The notes under the pieces: model-generated
The model's input: the letters and a program-made list of their open reading frames with translations, nothing else
Databases searched by the model: none
What the model was told of the DNA's origin: nothing
Assembly: GCF_000760935.2 (NCBI RefSeq)
Contig: NZ_CP049744.1
Span: 5,611,501 to 5,675,500 of the forward strand
Reading direction: 5' to 3'
Length of the DNA: 64,000 nucleotides
Source of the DNA: Rhodococcoides fascians A25f
GTDB taxonomy: Bacteria > Actinomycetota > Actinomycetes > Mycobacteriales > Mycobacteriaceae
Shown here: positions 34,641 through 44,308 of the stretch, in pieces
Position numbering within the stretch: position 1 is the stretch's first letter
How the letters are laid out: each line of letters starts with the position of its first letter
Position numbers and translations under genes: made by a program

Positions 34641-35114
34641 ATGCGAGTCAACTGCACCATCAACGGAAAAGACATGGAAGCCGACGACGTCTGGGAGGGC
34701 GAGAGTCTGCTGTACCTGTTGCGTGAACGCATGGGGCTTCCCGGATCCAAGAACGCGTGCGAGCAAGGCGAATGCGGATCGTGCACGGTCTATCTCGACG
34801 GTATCCCGGCCTGCGCCTGCCTGGTGGCGGCCGGACAGGTCGAGGGCCGTGAGATTCGTACTGTCGAAGGCCTCGCCGACGGTGACAAGCTCGACCCGAT
34901 GCAGGAGGCGTTCGTCGAGTGCGGAGCCGTCCAGTGCGGCTTCTGCACCCCGGGACTCGTAGTCCAGGCACACGATCTCATCGAACGCGTTCCCAACCCG
35001 TCGGACGTCGAGATTCGCGAGTCTCTCGCCGGAAACCTCTGCCGCTGTACCGGATACGAGAAGATCCTCGACGCCGTGCGGCTCGCAGCAACCCGAAAGG
35101 CCGAAGCCAAATGA
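34641..35114 (+). CDS. Xanthine dehydrogenase, 2Fe-2S subunit
   Basis: 157 residues with both cluster-binding motifs: plant-ferredoxin type CEQGECGSC...C in the first half and CGFC...CRCTGYEKI in the C-terminal four-helix part. It relays electrons between the Mo-cofactor and FAD subunits. Tightly spaced in the operon; its TGA overlaps the deaminase ATG. Confidence 0.93.
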   Translation: MRVNCTINGKDMEADDVWEGESLLYLLRERMGLPGSKNACEQGECGSCTVYLDGIPACACLVAAGQVEGREIRTVEGLADGDKLDPMQEAFVECGAVQCGFCTPGLVVQAHDLIERVPNPSDVEIRESLAGNLCRCTGYEKILDAVRLAATRKAEAK

Positions 35115-36463
35115 CCACCGTCATCTCGGGTGCGTACATCGCCCCGATCGTCGGCGACGAAATCCCGAACGGGTATCTCGTCGTCGAGGGCACCACGATC
35201 AGCGCCATCGGATCGGGCCCGGCACCGATCATCGCCGGGGCCGAGACGATCGATGCGTCCGGCTGCCTCGTCACCCCCGGCCTGGTGAACACTCACCACC
35301 ACCTCTACCAGTGGGCCTCTCAAGGTCTGGCCAAGGACAACACCCTGTTCGAATGGCTTGTTGCACTGTACAAGCCGTGGTCCAAGATGGATGCCGAAGT
35401 CGTCGGCGGTGCTGCCGCAGCCGGGCTGGGATGGCTGGCGAAGTCGGGGTGCACCACGAGCACCGATCACCATTACATCTTCCCCAAGGGCCGAGGCGAC
35501 CTCTTCGCCGCCGAGATCGATGCGGCACAACGCATCGGCGTCCGATTCCAACCGTGCCGCGGCTCGATGGATCGGGGCGTGTCCGACGGCGGTCTGCCAC
35601 CGGACGAGGTTGTCGAATCGCTCGACGACATCCTCACCGCCACCGCCGAGGCCATCGACACCTATCACGACGCCTCCTTCGGCTCCATGCTCCGGATCGC
35701 GGTCGCACCCTGTTCGCCTTTCTCCATCAGCAAAGAGCTGCTCGTGGAGTCCGCCGGGCTTGCTCGCGCCAAAGGTGTTCGGCTGCATACCCACCTGGCC
35801 GAGACCCTCGACGAGGAGGAGCACTGCCTCGCTCAGATGAACTGCACCCCGGTCGAGTACATGGAGCAGGTCGGCTGGCTCGGTGACGACGTGTGGTTCG
35901 CCCACGCAGTCCACTTGCACGACTCCGACATCGCGAAGATGGCGGCCACCGGCACCGGCACGGCCCACTGCCCGAGTTCCAATGCACGTCTGGGCGCAGG
36001 CATCGCCCGAATCTCCGATCTACTCGCGGCCGGCGCACCCGTCGGCCTCGGTGTCGACGGTTCCGCCTCGGCCGAGATGGTGCCGCTGGCCGGAGAGGTG
36101 CGCCAGGCAATGTACATGCAGCGAGCCAAGTACGGTCCCACGGCACTCACGGCGCGTCAGGCACTCGAGATCGGAACCATCGGCGGCGCAACGGTACTGG
36201 GGCGTCAGACCGAGATCGGTTCGCTCGAGGTCGGCAAGCTGGCCGACATCGCGATCTGGCGCACCGACGGGTTCTACTCGGCCGTAGACGATCCGGTCGT
36301 GGCATTCGCGTACGGGCAGACGCCACCGCTCGCGCGATTGATGGTGGGCGGTCGGGCGATCGTCGAGAACGACGTTCTGACCAGTGCACCGCAGGACGAG
36401 ATAGGACGCGCCGGAGCCGATGCGCACCGTCGCCTGATGAAACTCGCGGAGGACGTGCTGTGA
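35111..36463 (+). CDS. 8-oxoguanine deaminase (guanine-deaminase-like amidohydrolase)
   Basis: 450 residues, Zn amidohydrolase of the TRZ/ATZ group. Metal and substrate motifs: NTHHHLYQ, TDHHYIFP, QPCRGSMDRG...GGLPPD, HTHLAE, FAHAVHL, and GLGVDGSASAE. The NTHHHLYQ, DHHYIFP and RGSM...GGLPPD stretches are those of 8-oxoguanine deaminases, which convert 8-oxoguanine directly into urate plus ammonia; guanine activity cannot be excluded. Placement inside the xdh operon fits urate production. ATGA and GTGA overlaps couple it to both neighbours. Confidence 0.85.
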   Translation: MTTVISGAYIAPIVGDEIPNGYLVVEGTTISAIGSGPAPIIAGAETIDASGCLVTPGLVNTHHHLYQWASQGLAKDNTLFEWLVALYKPWSKMDAEVVGGAAAAGLGWLAKSGCTTSTDHHYIFPKGRGDLFAAEIDAAQRIGVRFQPCRGSMDRGVSDGGLPPDEVVESLDDILTATAEAIDTYHDASFGSMLRIAVAPCSPFSISKELLVESAGLARAKGVRLHTHLAETLDEEEHCLAQMNCTPVEYMEQVGWLGDDVWFAHAVHLHDSDIAKMAATGTGTAHCPSSNARLGAGIARISDLLAAGAPVGLGVDGSASAEMVPLAGEVRQAMYMQRAKYGPTALTARQALEIGTIGGATVLGRQTEIGSLEVGKLADIAIWRTDGFYSAVDDPVVAFAYGQTPPLARLMVGGRAIVENDVLTSAPQDEIGRAGADAHRRLMKLAEDVL

Positions 36464-38784
36464 GCGCCCCGACCACTACACCCCGGCAAGCTCCCGCCGA
36501 CATCCCAGCCCCGGGACGTGGACGCGTCGGCGACAGCCCACTGCGGCCCGACGGTACGTTGAAGGTGAAGGGCGAGTTCGCGTATTCTTCGGACCTGTTC
36601 ATCGACGGCATGCTGTGGGGCGCAACGCTTCGCAGCCCGCATCCCCGTGCGAAGATCGTCTCCGTCGATATCTCGAAGGCACTGGCAACACCCGGCGTCG
36701 AAGCCGTACTCACACATGAGGACGTGCCGGGACGTAAGTGCTTCGGACTCGACCACACGTGGGACCAGCCGGTGTTGGCCTTCGACGAGGTGCGACACGA
36801 GGGTGAACCGATCGCGCTGATCGCCGCCGACCATCCCGAGACCGCCCGGCGCGCAATGGAAAAGATCGTCGTGGTCTACGACGTGCTCGAGCCCCTGACC
36901 GACGCTCGACGCGCAGCTCTGGATCCGGACTACCCGAAGGTGCAGGAACGCGGCGGAGTGGCGCGGCATCAGCCGGTCCGCGTCGGCAACGTCGCCGCCG
37001 CTCGGGCGACCGCGGACGTCATCGTCAGCAGCGACTTCGCCGTCGGGATCCAGGACCAGGCATTTCTCGGACCGGAATCCGGACTGGCCGTACCGGCCGA
37101 GGACGGCGGAATCGACCTGTATGTCGCAACGCAGTGGATGCACAACGACCTTGCCCAGATCGGACCGTGCCTCGGCCTGCCCGAAGAGAAGATCCGGATG
37201 ACGCTCGCCGGCGTCGGCGGAGCATTCGGTGGCCGCGAGGACCTCTCGATGCAGATCCACGCCGCGATGCTCGCCATGCACACCGGTAAGCCCGTCAAGA
37301 TCGTCTACAACCGCTACGAGTCGTTCTTCGGTCACGTGCACCGCCACCCGGCGCAGATGCACTACGAGTACGGTGCGACCAGCGACGGCAAGCTGGTGTT
37401 CGCCGACGTCGAGATCATCCTCGACGGCGGCGCGTACACCTCGGCCACCCTGAACGTCGTCGGCAACGCGGCCTCGCTCGGCGTCGGACCGTACATCATT
37501 CCCAACATCGAGATCGATGCGTACGGGGTGTACACCAACAACCCGCCATGCGGTGCGATGCGTGGATTCGGCGCAGTACAAGCATGTTTCGCGTACGAGT
37601 CGATGATGGACAAGCTCGGTGAGGCCTGCGGCATCGGACCGGTCGCGATCCGCCAGATCAACGCCGTCAGCCAGGGCTCGATCCTGGCGACCGGCCAGGT
37701 GATCGAAGCGCCTGCACCCCTCGCCGAGATGCTCGCCCGAGCCGAAGCGATGGAACTACCTGCCCCGCTGGATGCGTCGGACATCAGGAATCTGCCGGGT
37801 GGGGCTTCCCAGACGACCCACGGCGAAGGCGTCGTGCGAGGAATCGGTTACGGCGTCGGAATCAAGAACATCTGCTTCTCCGAGAACTACGACGACTACT
37901 CCACTGCTCGCGTCCGCCTCGAGGTGATCGGCGGCGAGGCAACAGCATTGGTGCACACCGCCGCCGCAGAGGTGGGACAGGGCCTGGTGACGTTGGAAGC
38001 GCAGATCGCCCGCACCGAACTCGGAGTCACCAAGGTTGTCATCCACCCGGCCGACACCAAGGTCGGCAACGCCGGATCGTCCTCGGCGTCACGGCAGTCG
38101 TACATGACCGGTGGTGCCGTCAAGACTGCCTGCGAGGCCGTCCGTGAGGCGGTGTTCGTCCTGGCCGGCCTGTACCTCGGCCGCGCCGTGGCGGACCTCA
38201 GCCTCGACGGCGGCAAGATCGTTTCGGCCACCGACGGTGTGCTGGCGACGATCGAGGATGTGCTCGGCGACCGAGTCATCGAGCAGACACGTGAATTCCA
38301 CCATCGCCCCACCAGCGGAATGGATCCGGTCACCGGGCAGGGCGCGAGCCACACCCAGCTCGCCCTGTGTGTTCACCGCGCCGTGGTGGACGTCGACGTC
38401 GATCTGGGGCTCGTGAAAGTGGTCGAGATGGCCGCTGTTCAGGACGTCGGCAAGATCCTCAACCTTCTCTCGCTCGAGGGCCAGATCCACGGCGGCACAG
38501 CCCAGGGCCTCGGCCTTGCCGTGATGGAGGAGATCGTCGTCGTCGACGGTTTGGTGAAGAACCCGTCGTTCACCGACTACCTCATCCCGACCATTCTCGA
38601 CATGCCGCCCATGAAGCTGGACATTCTCGAGAACCCGGATCCGTTGGCACCCTACGGCCTTCGCGGCGCGGGCGAGCCGCCCACACTGTCGTCGACGCCC
38701 GCCGTCGTCGCTGCCATCCGCAACGCCACCGGACTCGCCCTGACCCGAGTTCCCGTGCGACCCGAACACATCGTCAACCCCTGA
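36460..38784 (+). CDS. Xanthine dehydrogenase, molybdopterin-binding subunit
   Basis: 774 residues, large subunit that oxidises hypoxanthine/xanthine to urate. Visible are LVAPEDVPG-like entry LTHEDVPGRKCFG, the Mo-cofactor loop GVGGAFGGRED, AMRGFGAVQA, and the catalytic Glu in LRGAGEPPT near the end. Length is normal for a separate Mo subunit. GTG 36460 overlaps the deaminase stop (GTGA). XdhC, which inserts the sulfurated cofactor, is encoded two genes downstream. Confidence 0.92.
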   Translation: MSAPTTTPRQAPADIPAPGRGRVGDSPLRPDGTLKVKGEFAYSSDLFIDGMLWGATLRSPHPRAKIVSVDISKALATPGVEAVLTHEDVPGRKCFGLDHTWDQPVLAFDEVRHEGEPIALIAADHPETARRAMEKIVVVYDVLEPLTDARRAALDPDYPKVQERGGVARHQPVRVGNVAAARATADVIVSSDFAVGIQDQAFLGPESGLAVPAEDGGIDLYVATQWMHNDLAQIGPCLGLPEEKIRMTLAGVGGAFGGREDLSMQIHAAMLAMHTGKPVKIVYNRYESFFGHVHRHPAQMHYEYGATSDGKLVFADVEIILDGGAYTSATLNVVGNAASLGVGPYIIPNIEIDAYGVYTNNPPCGAMRGFGAVQACFAYESMMDKLGEACGIGPVAIRQINAVSQGSILATGQVIEAPAPLAEMLARAEAMELPAPLDASDIRNLPGGASQTTHGEGVVRGIGYGVGIKNICFSENYDDYSTARVRLEVIGGEATALVHTAAAEVGQGLVTLEAQIARTELGVTKVVIHPADTKVGNAGSSSASRQSYMTGGAVKTACEAVREAVFVLAGLYLGRAVADLSLDGGKIVSATDGVLATIEDVLGDRVIEQTREFHHRPTSGMDPVTGQGASHTQLALCVHRAVVDVDVDLGLVKVVEMAAVQDVGKILNLLSLEGQIHGGTAQGLGLAVMEEIVVVDGLVKNPSFTDYLIPTILDMPPMKLDILENPDPLAPYGLRGAGEPPTLSSTPAVVAAIRNATGLALTRVPVRPEHIVNP

Positions 38785-38893
38785 TTCATTCGATGAGACC
38801 TTCTCCAGCACAGCGCGACCCGAGGCCAACTCCCCCGGCACGGTCACCGTCACACGCTCGGACAAGGTTGATCACGCCCTGGGAGGGCCGATC

Positions 38894-40336
38894 ATGACCG
38901 ATGTACACACACCCAGCACTCGCAAGAGCGGACAAGATCGATCTCGGATCGACAAGTTCTTCGATATCACCGGCCGAGGCTCTTCGGTATCGCGTGAGAT
39001 CCGCGGCGGCGTCACCACTTTCGTGGCGATGGCGTACCTGATCGTTCTCATTCCGCTGATCATCGGCGATGCCCGCGATGTCACGGGTGCGACTCTCGAT
39101 GCGGCGCAACTGTCGACGATGGTCGCTCTGTCCGCCGGCCTGACGACGATCCTGATGGGCGTGGTCGGTAACGCACCGCTCGCCATGGCAGCGGGACTCG
39201 GTGTGACACCCATCGTGGTGTTCCAGGCCGCCCCGTACATGACGTGGCCGCAGGCAATGGGTCTGGTGGTGCTCGAGGGCGTGGTCATCGTCGTCTTCGC
39301 CCTCACCGGTATTCGGCAGCTCATCATGGACGCGATCCCCTTGGTGCTCAAGCAGGCGATCGGCGTCGGAATCGGCGCGTTCATCGCCCTCATCGGGCTG
39401 GTCGACGCCGGGTTCGTCGGCCACCACGAGGCGGCCGCAACCGCTGTCACCCTCGGCACTTTCGGCAAGCTCGCAGGCTGGCCGGTGTTCGTGTTCTGCG
39501 TCGGCCTGATCCTGATGATCATGCTGTTCGTTCGGAGAGTGCCCGGCGCGATGCTGATCGGCATCTTCGTCGCCACCAATCTTGCGATCATCCTGAACTC
39601 GGTGTTCGACATCGCCCCGGAGGCGTGGGGCCCGGTGGTGCCGAAGGTGCCCGATTCCATTGTCGCCACACCGCAATTCGACCTGCTCTTCAACGTCGAC
39701 CTGTTCGGCGGGTTCGCTCGAGCCGGTGTCGTCACGGCCTCGGTGGTGCTGTTCACGCTCGTGCTCTCCGGTTTCTTCGACGCCATGGGCACCATCCTGG
39801 GCGTCGGCGAGGAAGCGGGCCTGGTCGACAAGCAGGGCAGGATGCCGGGATTGAGCCGCATCCTCACCGTCGACGGCATCGGTGCCATCGTCGGAGGTGC
39901 GATCAACGGATCCGCCAACACTGCCGTCGTCGAGTCCGCGGCCGGCGTCACCGAAGGTGCCCGAACCGGTCTTGCGAGCGTCGTCACCGGCGGACTGTTG
40001 ACCAGCCTGATCTTCTTCACCCCGTTGGCCGGGGTGGTCCCCGTCGGTGCAGCAGCCCCCGCGCTGGTTCTGGTGGGCGCGCTGATGATGACGCACGTAC
40101 GTAAGATCGACTGGGAGAACACCGAAATCGCGATCCCAGCCTTCCTGACCATCGTGCTGATGCCCTTCACGTACTCGATCACCGTGGGAGTCGCAGCGGG
40201 TGTCATCTCGTACACCCTGGTTCGCCTCGCCAAAGGCAAAGCACGCCAGACGCATTGGCTGCTGTACCTGATGTCGGGAATCTTCCTGGTCTACTTCGCC
40301 CTGCACCCCATCGAAGAAGCGTTGGGAATCTCGTAA
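38894..40336 (+). CDS. NCS2 family purine permease, AzgA type
   Basis: 480 residues, about 13-14 membrane segments. EIRGGVTTFVAMAYLIVLIP, GNAPLAMAAGLGVTPIVVF and FFDAMGTILGVGEEAGL...VDGIGAIVGGAINGSANTAVVESAAGV follow the AzgA adenine/guanine/hypoxanthine permease pattern rather than the UraA/UacT pattern. GGGAGG precedes ATG 38894. The 109-bp gap before it shows nothing notable. It supplies bases to the xdh operon enzymes. Confidence 0.9.
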   Translation: MTDVHTPSTRKSGQDRSRIDKFFDITGRGSSVSREIRGGVTTFVAMAYLIVLIPLIIGDARDVTGATLDAAQLSTMVALSAGLTTILMGVVGNAPLAMAAGLGVTPIVVFQAAPYMTWPQAMGLVVLEGVVIVVFALTGIRQLIMDAIPLVLKQAIGVGIGAFIALIGLVDAGFVGHHEAAATAVTLGTFGKLAGWPVFVFCVGLILMIMLFVRRVPGAMLIGIFVATNLAIILNSVFDIAPEAWGPVVPKVPDSIVATPQFDLLFNVDLFGGFARAGVVTASVVLFTLVLSGFFDAMGTILGVGEEAGLVDKQGRMPGLSRILTVDGIGAIVGGAINGSANTAVVESAAGVTEGARTGLASVVTGGLLTSLIFFTPLAGVVPVGAAAPALVLVGALMMTHVRKIDWENTEIAIPAFLTIVLMPFTYSITVGVAAGVISYTLVRLAKGKARQTHWLLYLMSGIFLVYFALHPIEEALGIS

Positions 40337-40337
40337 C

Positions 40338-41414
40338 GTGAAAGAGATCATCGATCGTCTGACCGCCTGGGACCACGCCGGTGTTCCCTACGCGGTGGCG
40401 ACGGTCATCGCGGTATCCGGAAGTGCTCCACGGCTTCCGGGTGCCGCGATGGCGGTCTGCGCCGACGGAGAGGCCGTCGGCAGCGTCTCCGGTGGCTGCG
40501 TCGAAGGCGCGGTGTACGAGCTGTGCCTGCAGGTACTCGAGACCGGTGAGTCCAAGCGAGAGTCGTTCGGCTACAGCGATATCGACGCTTTTGCGGTCGG
40601 CTTGACCTGCGGGGGAGTGATCGAGGTGTTCGTGCGCCTCGGCCCTCCGCGGGCCGTGCTCGCCGCCATCGCGTCGGATAGCGCGGTGGCCACGGTGACG
40701 ATGCTCGACGGCTCCGGGCAGTCGCTCGCCGTCTCGTCCTCGGCGACCATGGGTACGACCGGTTTTTCCGACGTCGACGCAGTGGTCGTGGGTGAGGCGC
40801 TGGCGATGTTGGACTCCGGGGGCACCGGCATCCGGTCGGTGCGGTGCCGGCCGGACCTCGACGTGTTCGTACAGTCCTACGCAACCGCCCCGCGGCTGCT
40901 GATCTTCGGGGCCATCGACTACGCCGGCGCACTCGCCCGGGTGGGCAAGTTCCTGGGGTATCACGTGACGGTGTGCGATGCGCGGCCAGTATTTGCTACT
41001 ACTGCAAGGTTTCCCGACGCCGACGAGGTGATCACCGAATGGCCGCACAGCTATCTGGCGCGGACGGCCGTCGATGCCCGAACGGTGATCTGTGTACTCA
41101 CCCATGACGCCAAATTCGATGTGCCGCTACTCGAGGTCGCTTTGCGACTGCCGGTGGCGTTCGTAGGGGCAATGGGATCGCGTCGGACTCACGACGATCG
41201 CGCGGCCCGGTTGCGTGACGTCGGGTTGACCGAGCAGGAGCTCGCACGCTTGAAATCGCCGATCGGCTTGGACCTGGGTGCGAGAACTCCGGAGGAAACT
41301 GCGCTGGCTATCGCGTCAGAATTCGTGGCCGTGCGACGCGGGGGTAGTGCGTTGCCACTGACACGAACAGCGGGCCCAATCCACCACGACGAGGCGAATG
41401 CCAAATACGCTTAG
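40338..41414 (+). CDS. xdhC: XdhC family molybdenum cofactor insertion/sulfuration protein
   Basis: 358 residues. The XdhC/CoxI N-terminal domain (VATVIAVSGSAPRLPGAAMAV, GSVSGGCVEGAVYE, GLTCGGVIEVFV) is followed by a Rossmann-like C-terminal domain (HDAKFDVPLLEVAL, GAMGSRRTHDDR). It binds the Mo cofactor and delivers it to xanthine dehydrogenase. Start GTG 40338 lies right after the permease stop. Confidence 0.92.
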   Translation: MKEIIDRLTAWDHAGVPYAVATVIAVSGSAPRLPGAAMAVCADGEAVGSVSGGCVEGAVYELCLQVLETGESKRESFGYSDIDAFAVGLTCGGVIEVFVRLGPPRAVLAAIASDSAVATVTMLDGSGQSLAVSSSATMGTTGFSDVDAVVVGEALAMLDSGGTGIRSVRCRPDLDVFVQSYATAPRLLIFGAIDYAGALARVGKFLGYHVTVCDARPVFATTARFPDADEVITEWPHSYLARTAVDARTVICVLTHDAKFDVPLLEVALRLPVAFVGAMGSRRTHDDRAARLRDVGLTEQELARLKSPIGLDLGARTPEETALAIASEFVAVRRGGSALPLTRTAGPIHHDEANAKYA

Positions 41415-41431
41415 GTACGCTGGTTCTCATC

Positions 41432-41830
41432 ATGGCGTGCGCTTGCGTGAAGGGATCGAAGTTGATTCGCGACCTGCCTCGGTACCGACAACTGAACCTT
41501 GTGAGCGTTGCTCTTCTCGGCACCATGGCTGCGATCGCCACGCTTCAGGCACTCGACCCGACCCATGTCGGTCGGCTACTCGCGCATGCGGCAATCCTCG
41601 TCTCCGTGGGCGCAGCCATTGTGTTCGGTGTCCACCACAGTGGCCGCAAGCCCACCTGGCTACTACCTCGCACGGCGCTCGCCTGCTTCACGTTCGGATG
41701 CTTGGCATCACTCGTCGCCGGAAATTACCTCCCAGCCACGACTGGCGCAATCATGGCGGTCATCGCCCCGATGTTGTTGACCGACGAACGGTGGAACCGG
41801 CTCTTCCGGTTTCGGTTCGAATCACTCTGA
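41432..41830 (+). CDS. Small membrane protein of unknown function
   Basis: 132 residues with three to four hydrophobic segments (LNLVSVALLGTMAAIATL; LLAHAAILVSVGAAIVFGV; LACFTFGCLASLVAGNYL; AIMAVIAPMLL) and a basic N terminus. I do not recognise the family. A TACGCT box 9 nt before ATG 41432 could be a -10. It sits between xdhC and the HNH gene and interrupts the purine cluster, so it may be unrelated to purines. Confidence 0.55.
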   Translation: MACACVKGSKLIRDLPRYRQLNLVSVALLGTMAAIATLQALDPTHVGRLLAHAAILVSVGAAIVFGVHHSGRKPTWLLPRTALACFTFGCLASLVAGNYLPATTGAIMAVIAPMLLTDERWNRLFRFRFESL

Positions 41831-41933
41831 TCGAGGTAGGACGGGTGATACCCCCAGTTCAGAGGTGTAGTTGCGAACATCCCGGATTCGCTCCAGCGTT
41901 CTTGTCGGTGGGTCGGGTTACTGTTCATTCTGT

Positions 41934-41949
41934 TCGAACATGCGTTCTT
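41934..41949. promoter_or_regulatory. LexA (SOS) box
   Basis: TCGAAC-ATGC-GTTCTT: the left arm is identical to the mycobacterial/actinobacterial SOS consensus TCGAAC-N4-GTTCGA and the right arm matches at 4 of 6. It lies 22 bp before the HNH gene start, in a 141-bp gap with no other gene. Confidence 0.6.
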
Positions 41950-41971
41950 GTTTCGGGTCACCGGGGGGTGA

Positions 41972-44308
41972 ATGGGGATGGCAGTACCGACTGTGTCACT
42001 GGAGGCGTTGACCGCTGCCGCGCGTGTGGAAAATCGTCAGGCCGCCCGCAAGATCAACGCCTGCTACCGCGTGCACTGCGACTGGATCACCCTCGATTCC
42101 AAGCACAAGCACTACAGCCGGTACGGACGCACCGAGATGGCAGTGGCGTTGGGATGCTCCGCCACCGTTGCCGAATCGTACGTCTCCGTGGGCGTCGCCT
42201 TACACACCCGACTTCCATTGCTGCGGTCCGCATTCGAGGCCGGGGAAATCGACCTCCCCCGAGTGCGGACGGTGTGCCGGATCCTCGACAACCTATCCGA
42301 CGAGATCGTGAACATGGTCGAGGACGAGATCGTCGAGGCCGCACGCAGGTCGTCACCGGGTCCCCTCGAGAAGGAGATCTGGGACATCCTGCTGCGGGTC
42401 GCGCCCGAGGAAGCGGCAGCACTACGGGAATTCGCGAAGAAGTTCCGCACCGTCACCTACAGCCCCGCCGGAGAACTCACCCGCATCCGAGCCGAGCTGA
42501 CCGGCCCCGAGGCCGCCGCCGCATGGCAACTCCTCGAAGAAATGGCCGACACCCTCTGCCCGAAAGACCCCCGCGGCAAGAAAGAACGCCTGTGCGATGC
42601 GTTCATGGCCCGCATGCACGGCGAACCCCGCCTGGCATGCCTGTGCCGACGCGACGACTGCCCGAAAAAAGATGCAGCATTGCCCGATCGCCGGGTGCCG
42701 CTGACGATGATCACCGTCGACATCGCCACCCTCATCGGACTACTCGCCAACCCGGCATACCTGGCCGGTCATGGATCGATCGACCCCGATCTCGCGCGGG
42801 AGTTGGCGCGGAACAGTCAGTGGCAGATCCTGCTCACCGAAGCAGTCACCCTCGCCGAGAAACTGGGACTGGCGGTGCAGAACCCGGAAACCGGGGAATG
42901 GGAACGACGCTCGGACAGCGAGAAGACAGGGGCGGCAACAGGACCCGAGACGGAAACAGCGACGGAACCAGACGCCGACGCCGACGGAGATACAGACACT
43001 GACGCTGACGCAGACAGAGACGAAGGCGTGGACTGGGCTGCTGATGCCGATGCTGCAACGGCTGCTCACGGCGATGGTGGAATGGGGTCGGCCACCGATT
43101 CGGGCAGGGAGTCTGATTCCTCGACCGGACAGACTTCGGCCAGTACACCCACACCTGCACCTGCACCGGCGCCGGTGGACACCTCGACACCGGCACCAGC
43201 TGCACCGACAGATGCGGTCGACGAGACAGGCGAGGCCCGGGAAAACGGTGAGGCCGACGAGGCCGACGAGTCTGCACCCGTACCTGCAGCCGACCCGTCG
43301 GCAACTCCCGACCCAGATGCCGCCAATCATGTGCGGAAGCACGCAGCAACACGCGCAGGGTCACCGGTGACCGACCCGTCAGCGGAGGCAACGTCTCACG
43401 CCGACCTTGAGGCAGCTGCATCGCCTGAACCCGCGACAGCATCGCAATCACCTGGGCCACAGACATCGCCGGCACCTGATGTCGCACCGAGCTGTTCGGA
43501 ATCACGCTCGTCCACAACACCATCCGGCCCCACAGAACCCGGCTCTGCAGCATCCGATCCGACGTCAGCCGACGACCCAGCGTCAGGAACAGGCGCGGCT
43601 GCCGCCGCCAGCGACGACCAACGCCAGCGTCGCGCGGGATCACTCACCTCCGCTGCGGCCCTGTTCTGCACCCACACACCCGTCGGCAGGGGCACACGGC
43701 ACAGCTCTGCCCTCGATCTGTCCTCCGTAAACCGGCGCAACAACCGAACCATCCACACACCCGCCGGAATCTACCTCGGCAACGCATCGCTGGCCGCTGC
43801 TCTCGAAGCTGCGATCGCCGCCGACCCCACCCTCGGAAAATCCGTCGGACGCGACCCACTCACCGACCGAGCCCTGATCTACCGACCCGACACCCTCACC
43901 ACCGCCGCCGTCCGCCTCCGCGACCGACACTGCCGCTTCCCCGACTGCCACCGCCCCGCCGACCGCTGCCAACTCGACCACGTGATCCCCTTCGATCACG
44001 CCAACCCCCTCGGCGGCGGCTGGACCACCGTCAACAACCTCCAATGCCTCTGCGAGTTCCACCACACAGTCAAAACCGCCGGCTACTGGAAAGCCGTCAT
44101 GCTCCCCGGCGGGGCGATCCTGTGGACCTCCACCTCCAAGACCACCCGAATCACCCTGCCCGCCAACGGAACAGCCGTACCCATCATCGGCAACGACCTG
44201 AGGCCACACATACCCACAAAACCCAGACGATCCGGCATCATCGCCTACCCCGACCCACCCGACAACCAACAACCCGAGACAGACGACACGGCAGCACCGC
44301 CGTTCTAG
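41972..44308 (+). CDS. DUF222 / 13E12-type HNH endonuclease with long low-complexity insert
   Basis: 778 residues, well above the usual 400-500 of this family. The N-terminal DUF222 region (about 1-300: [37 protein letters not shown]) and the C-terminal HNH nuclease (about 645-710: [39 protein letters not shown]) are separated by about 230 residues of Asp/Ala/Pro/Thr/Ser-rich sequence. The family is abundant in Mycobacterium and Rhodococcus as the 13E12 repeat proteins; its cellular job is unclear. The SOS box suggests DNA-damage induction. ATG 41978 is an alternative start. Its stop overlaps the allantoinase stop on the other strand. Confidence 0.88.
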   Translation: MGMAVPTVSLEALTAAARVENRQAARKINACYRVHCDWITLDSKHKHYSRYGRTEMAVALGCSATVAESYVSVGVALHTRLPLLRSAFEAGEIDLPRVRTVCRILDNLSDEIVNMVEDEIVEAARRSSPGPLEKEIWDILLRVAPEEAAALREFAKKFRTVTYSPAGELTRIRAELTGPEAAAAWQLLEEMADTLCPKDPRGKKERLCDAFMARMHGEPRLACLCRRDDCPKKDAALPDRRVPLTMITVDIATLIGLLANPAYLAGHGSIDPDLARELARNSQWQILLTEAVTLAEKLGLAVQNPETGEWERRSDSEKTGAATGPETETATEPDADADGDTDTDADADRDEGVDWAADADAATAAHGDGGMGSATDSGRESDSSTGQTSASTPTPAPAPAPVDTSTPAPAAPTDAVDETGEARENGEADEADESAPVPAADPSATPDPDAANHVRKHAATRAGSPVTDPSAEATSHADLEAAASPEPATASQSPGPQTSPAPDVAPSCSESRSSTTPSGPTEPGSAASDPTSADDPASGTGAAAAASDDQRQRRAGSLTSAAALFCTHTPVGRGTRHSSALDLSSVNRRNNRTIHTPAGIYLGNASLAAALEAAIAADPTLGKSVGRDPLTDRALIYRPDTLTTAAVRLRDRHCRFPDCHRPADRCQLDHVIPFDHANPLGGGWTTVNNLQCLCEFHHTVKTAGYWKAVMLPGGAILWTSTSKTTRITLPANGTAVPIIGNDLRPHIPTKPRRSGIIAYPDPPDNQQPETDDTAAPPF
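42950..43650 (+). repeat. Low-complexity coding region inside HNH gene
   Basis: Codes for runs such as [15 protein letters not shown], then Thr/Pro/Ala alternations and Ser/Pro/Ala-rich sequence. Degenerate 6-bp units of GACGCN type are concentrated at 42969-43025, and ACACCTGCACCT-type units around 43140-43180. It keeps the reading frame, so insertion/deletion has occurred in multiples of three. Confidence 0.7.

Noticed and set aside
34919..35110. N-terminal extension of the 8-oxoguanine deaminase
   Set aside because: It is an out-of-frame reading of the 2Fe-2S subunit gene; ATG 35111 with ATGA overlap fits the family.
35893..36459. N-terminal extension of the xanthine dehydrogenase Mo subunit
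   Set aside because: Arg-rich, out-of-frame reading of the deaminase gene; GTG 36460 gives the normal subunit.
41972..44308. Mobile element or group II intron-type endonuclease
   Set aside because: No terminal repeats, target duplication or reverse transcriptase; 13E12-type genes are multicopy chromosomal genes.
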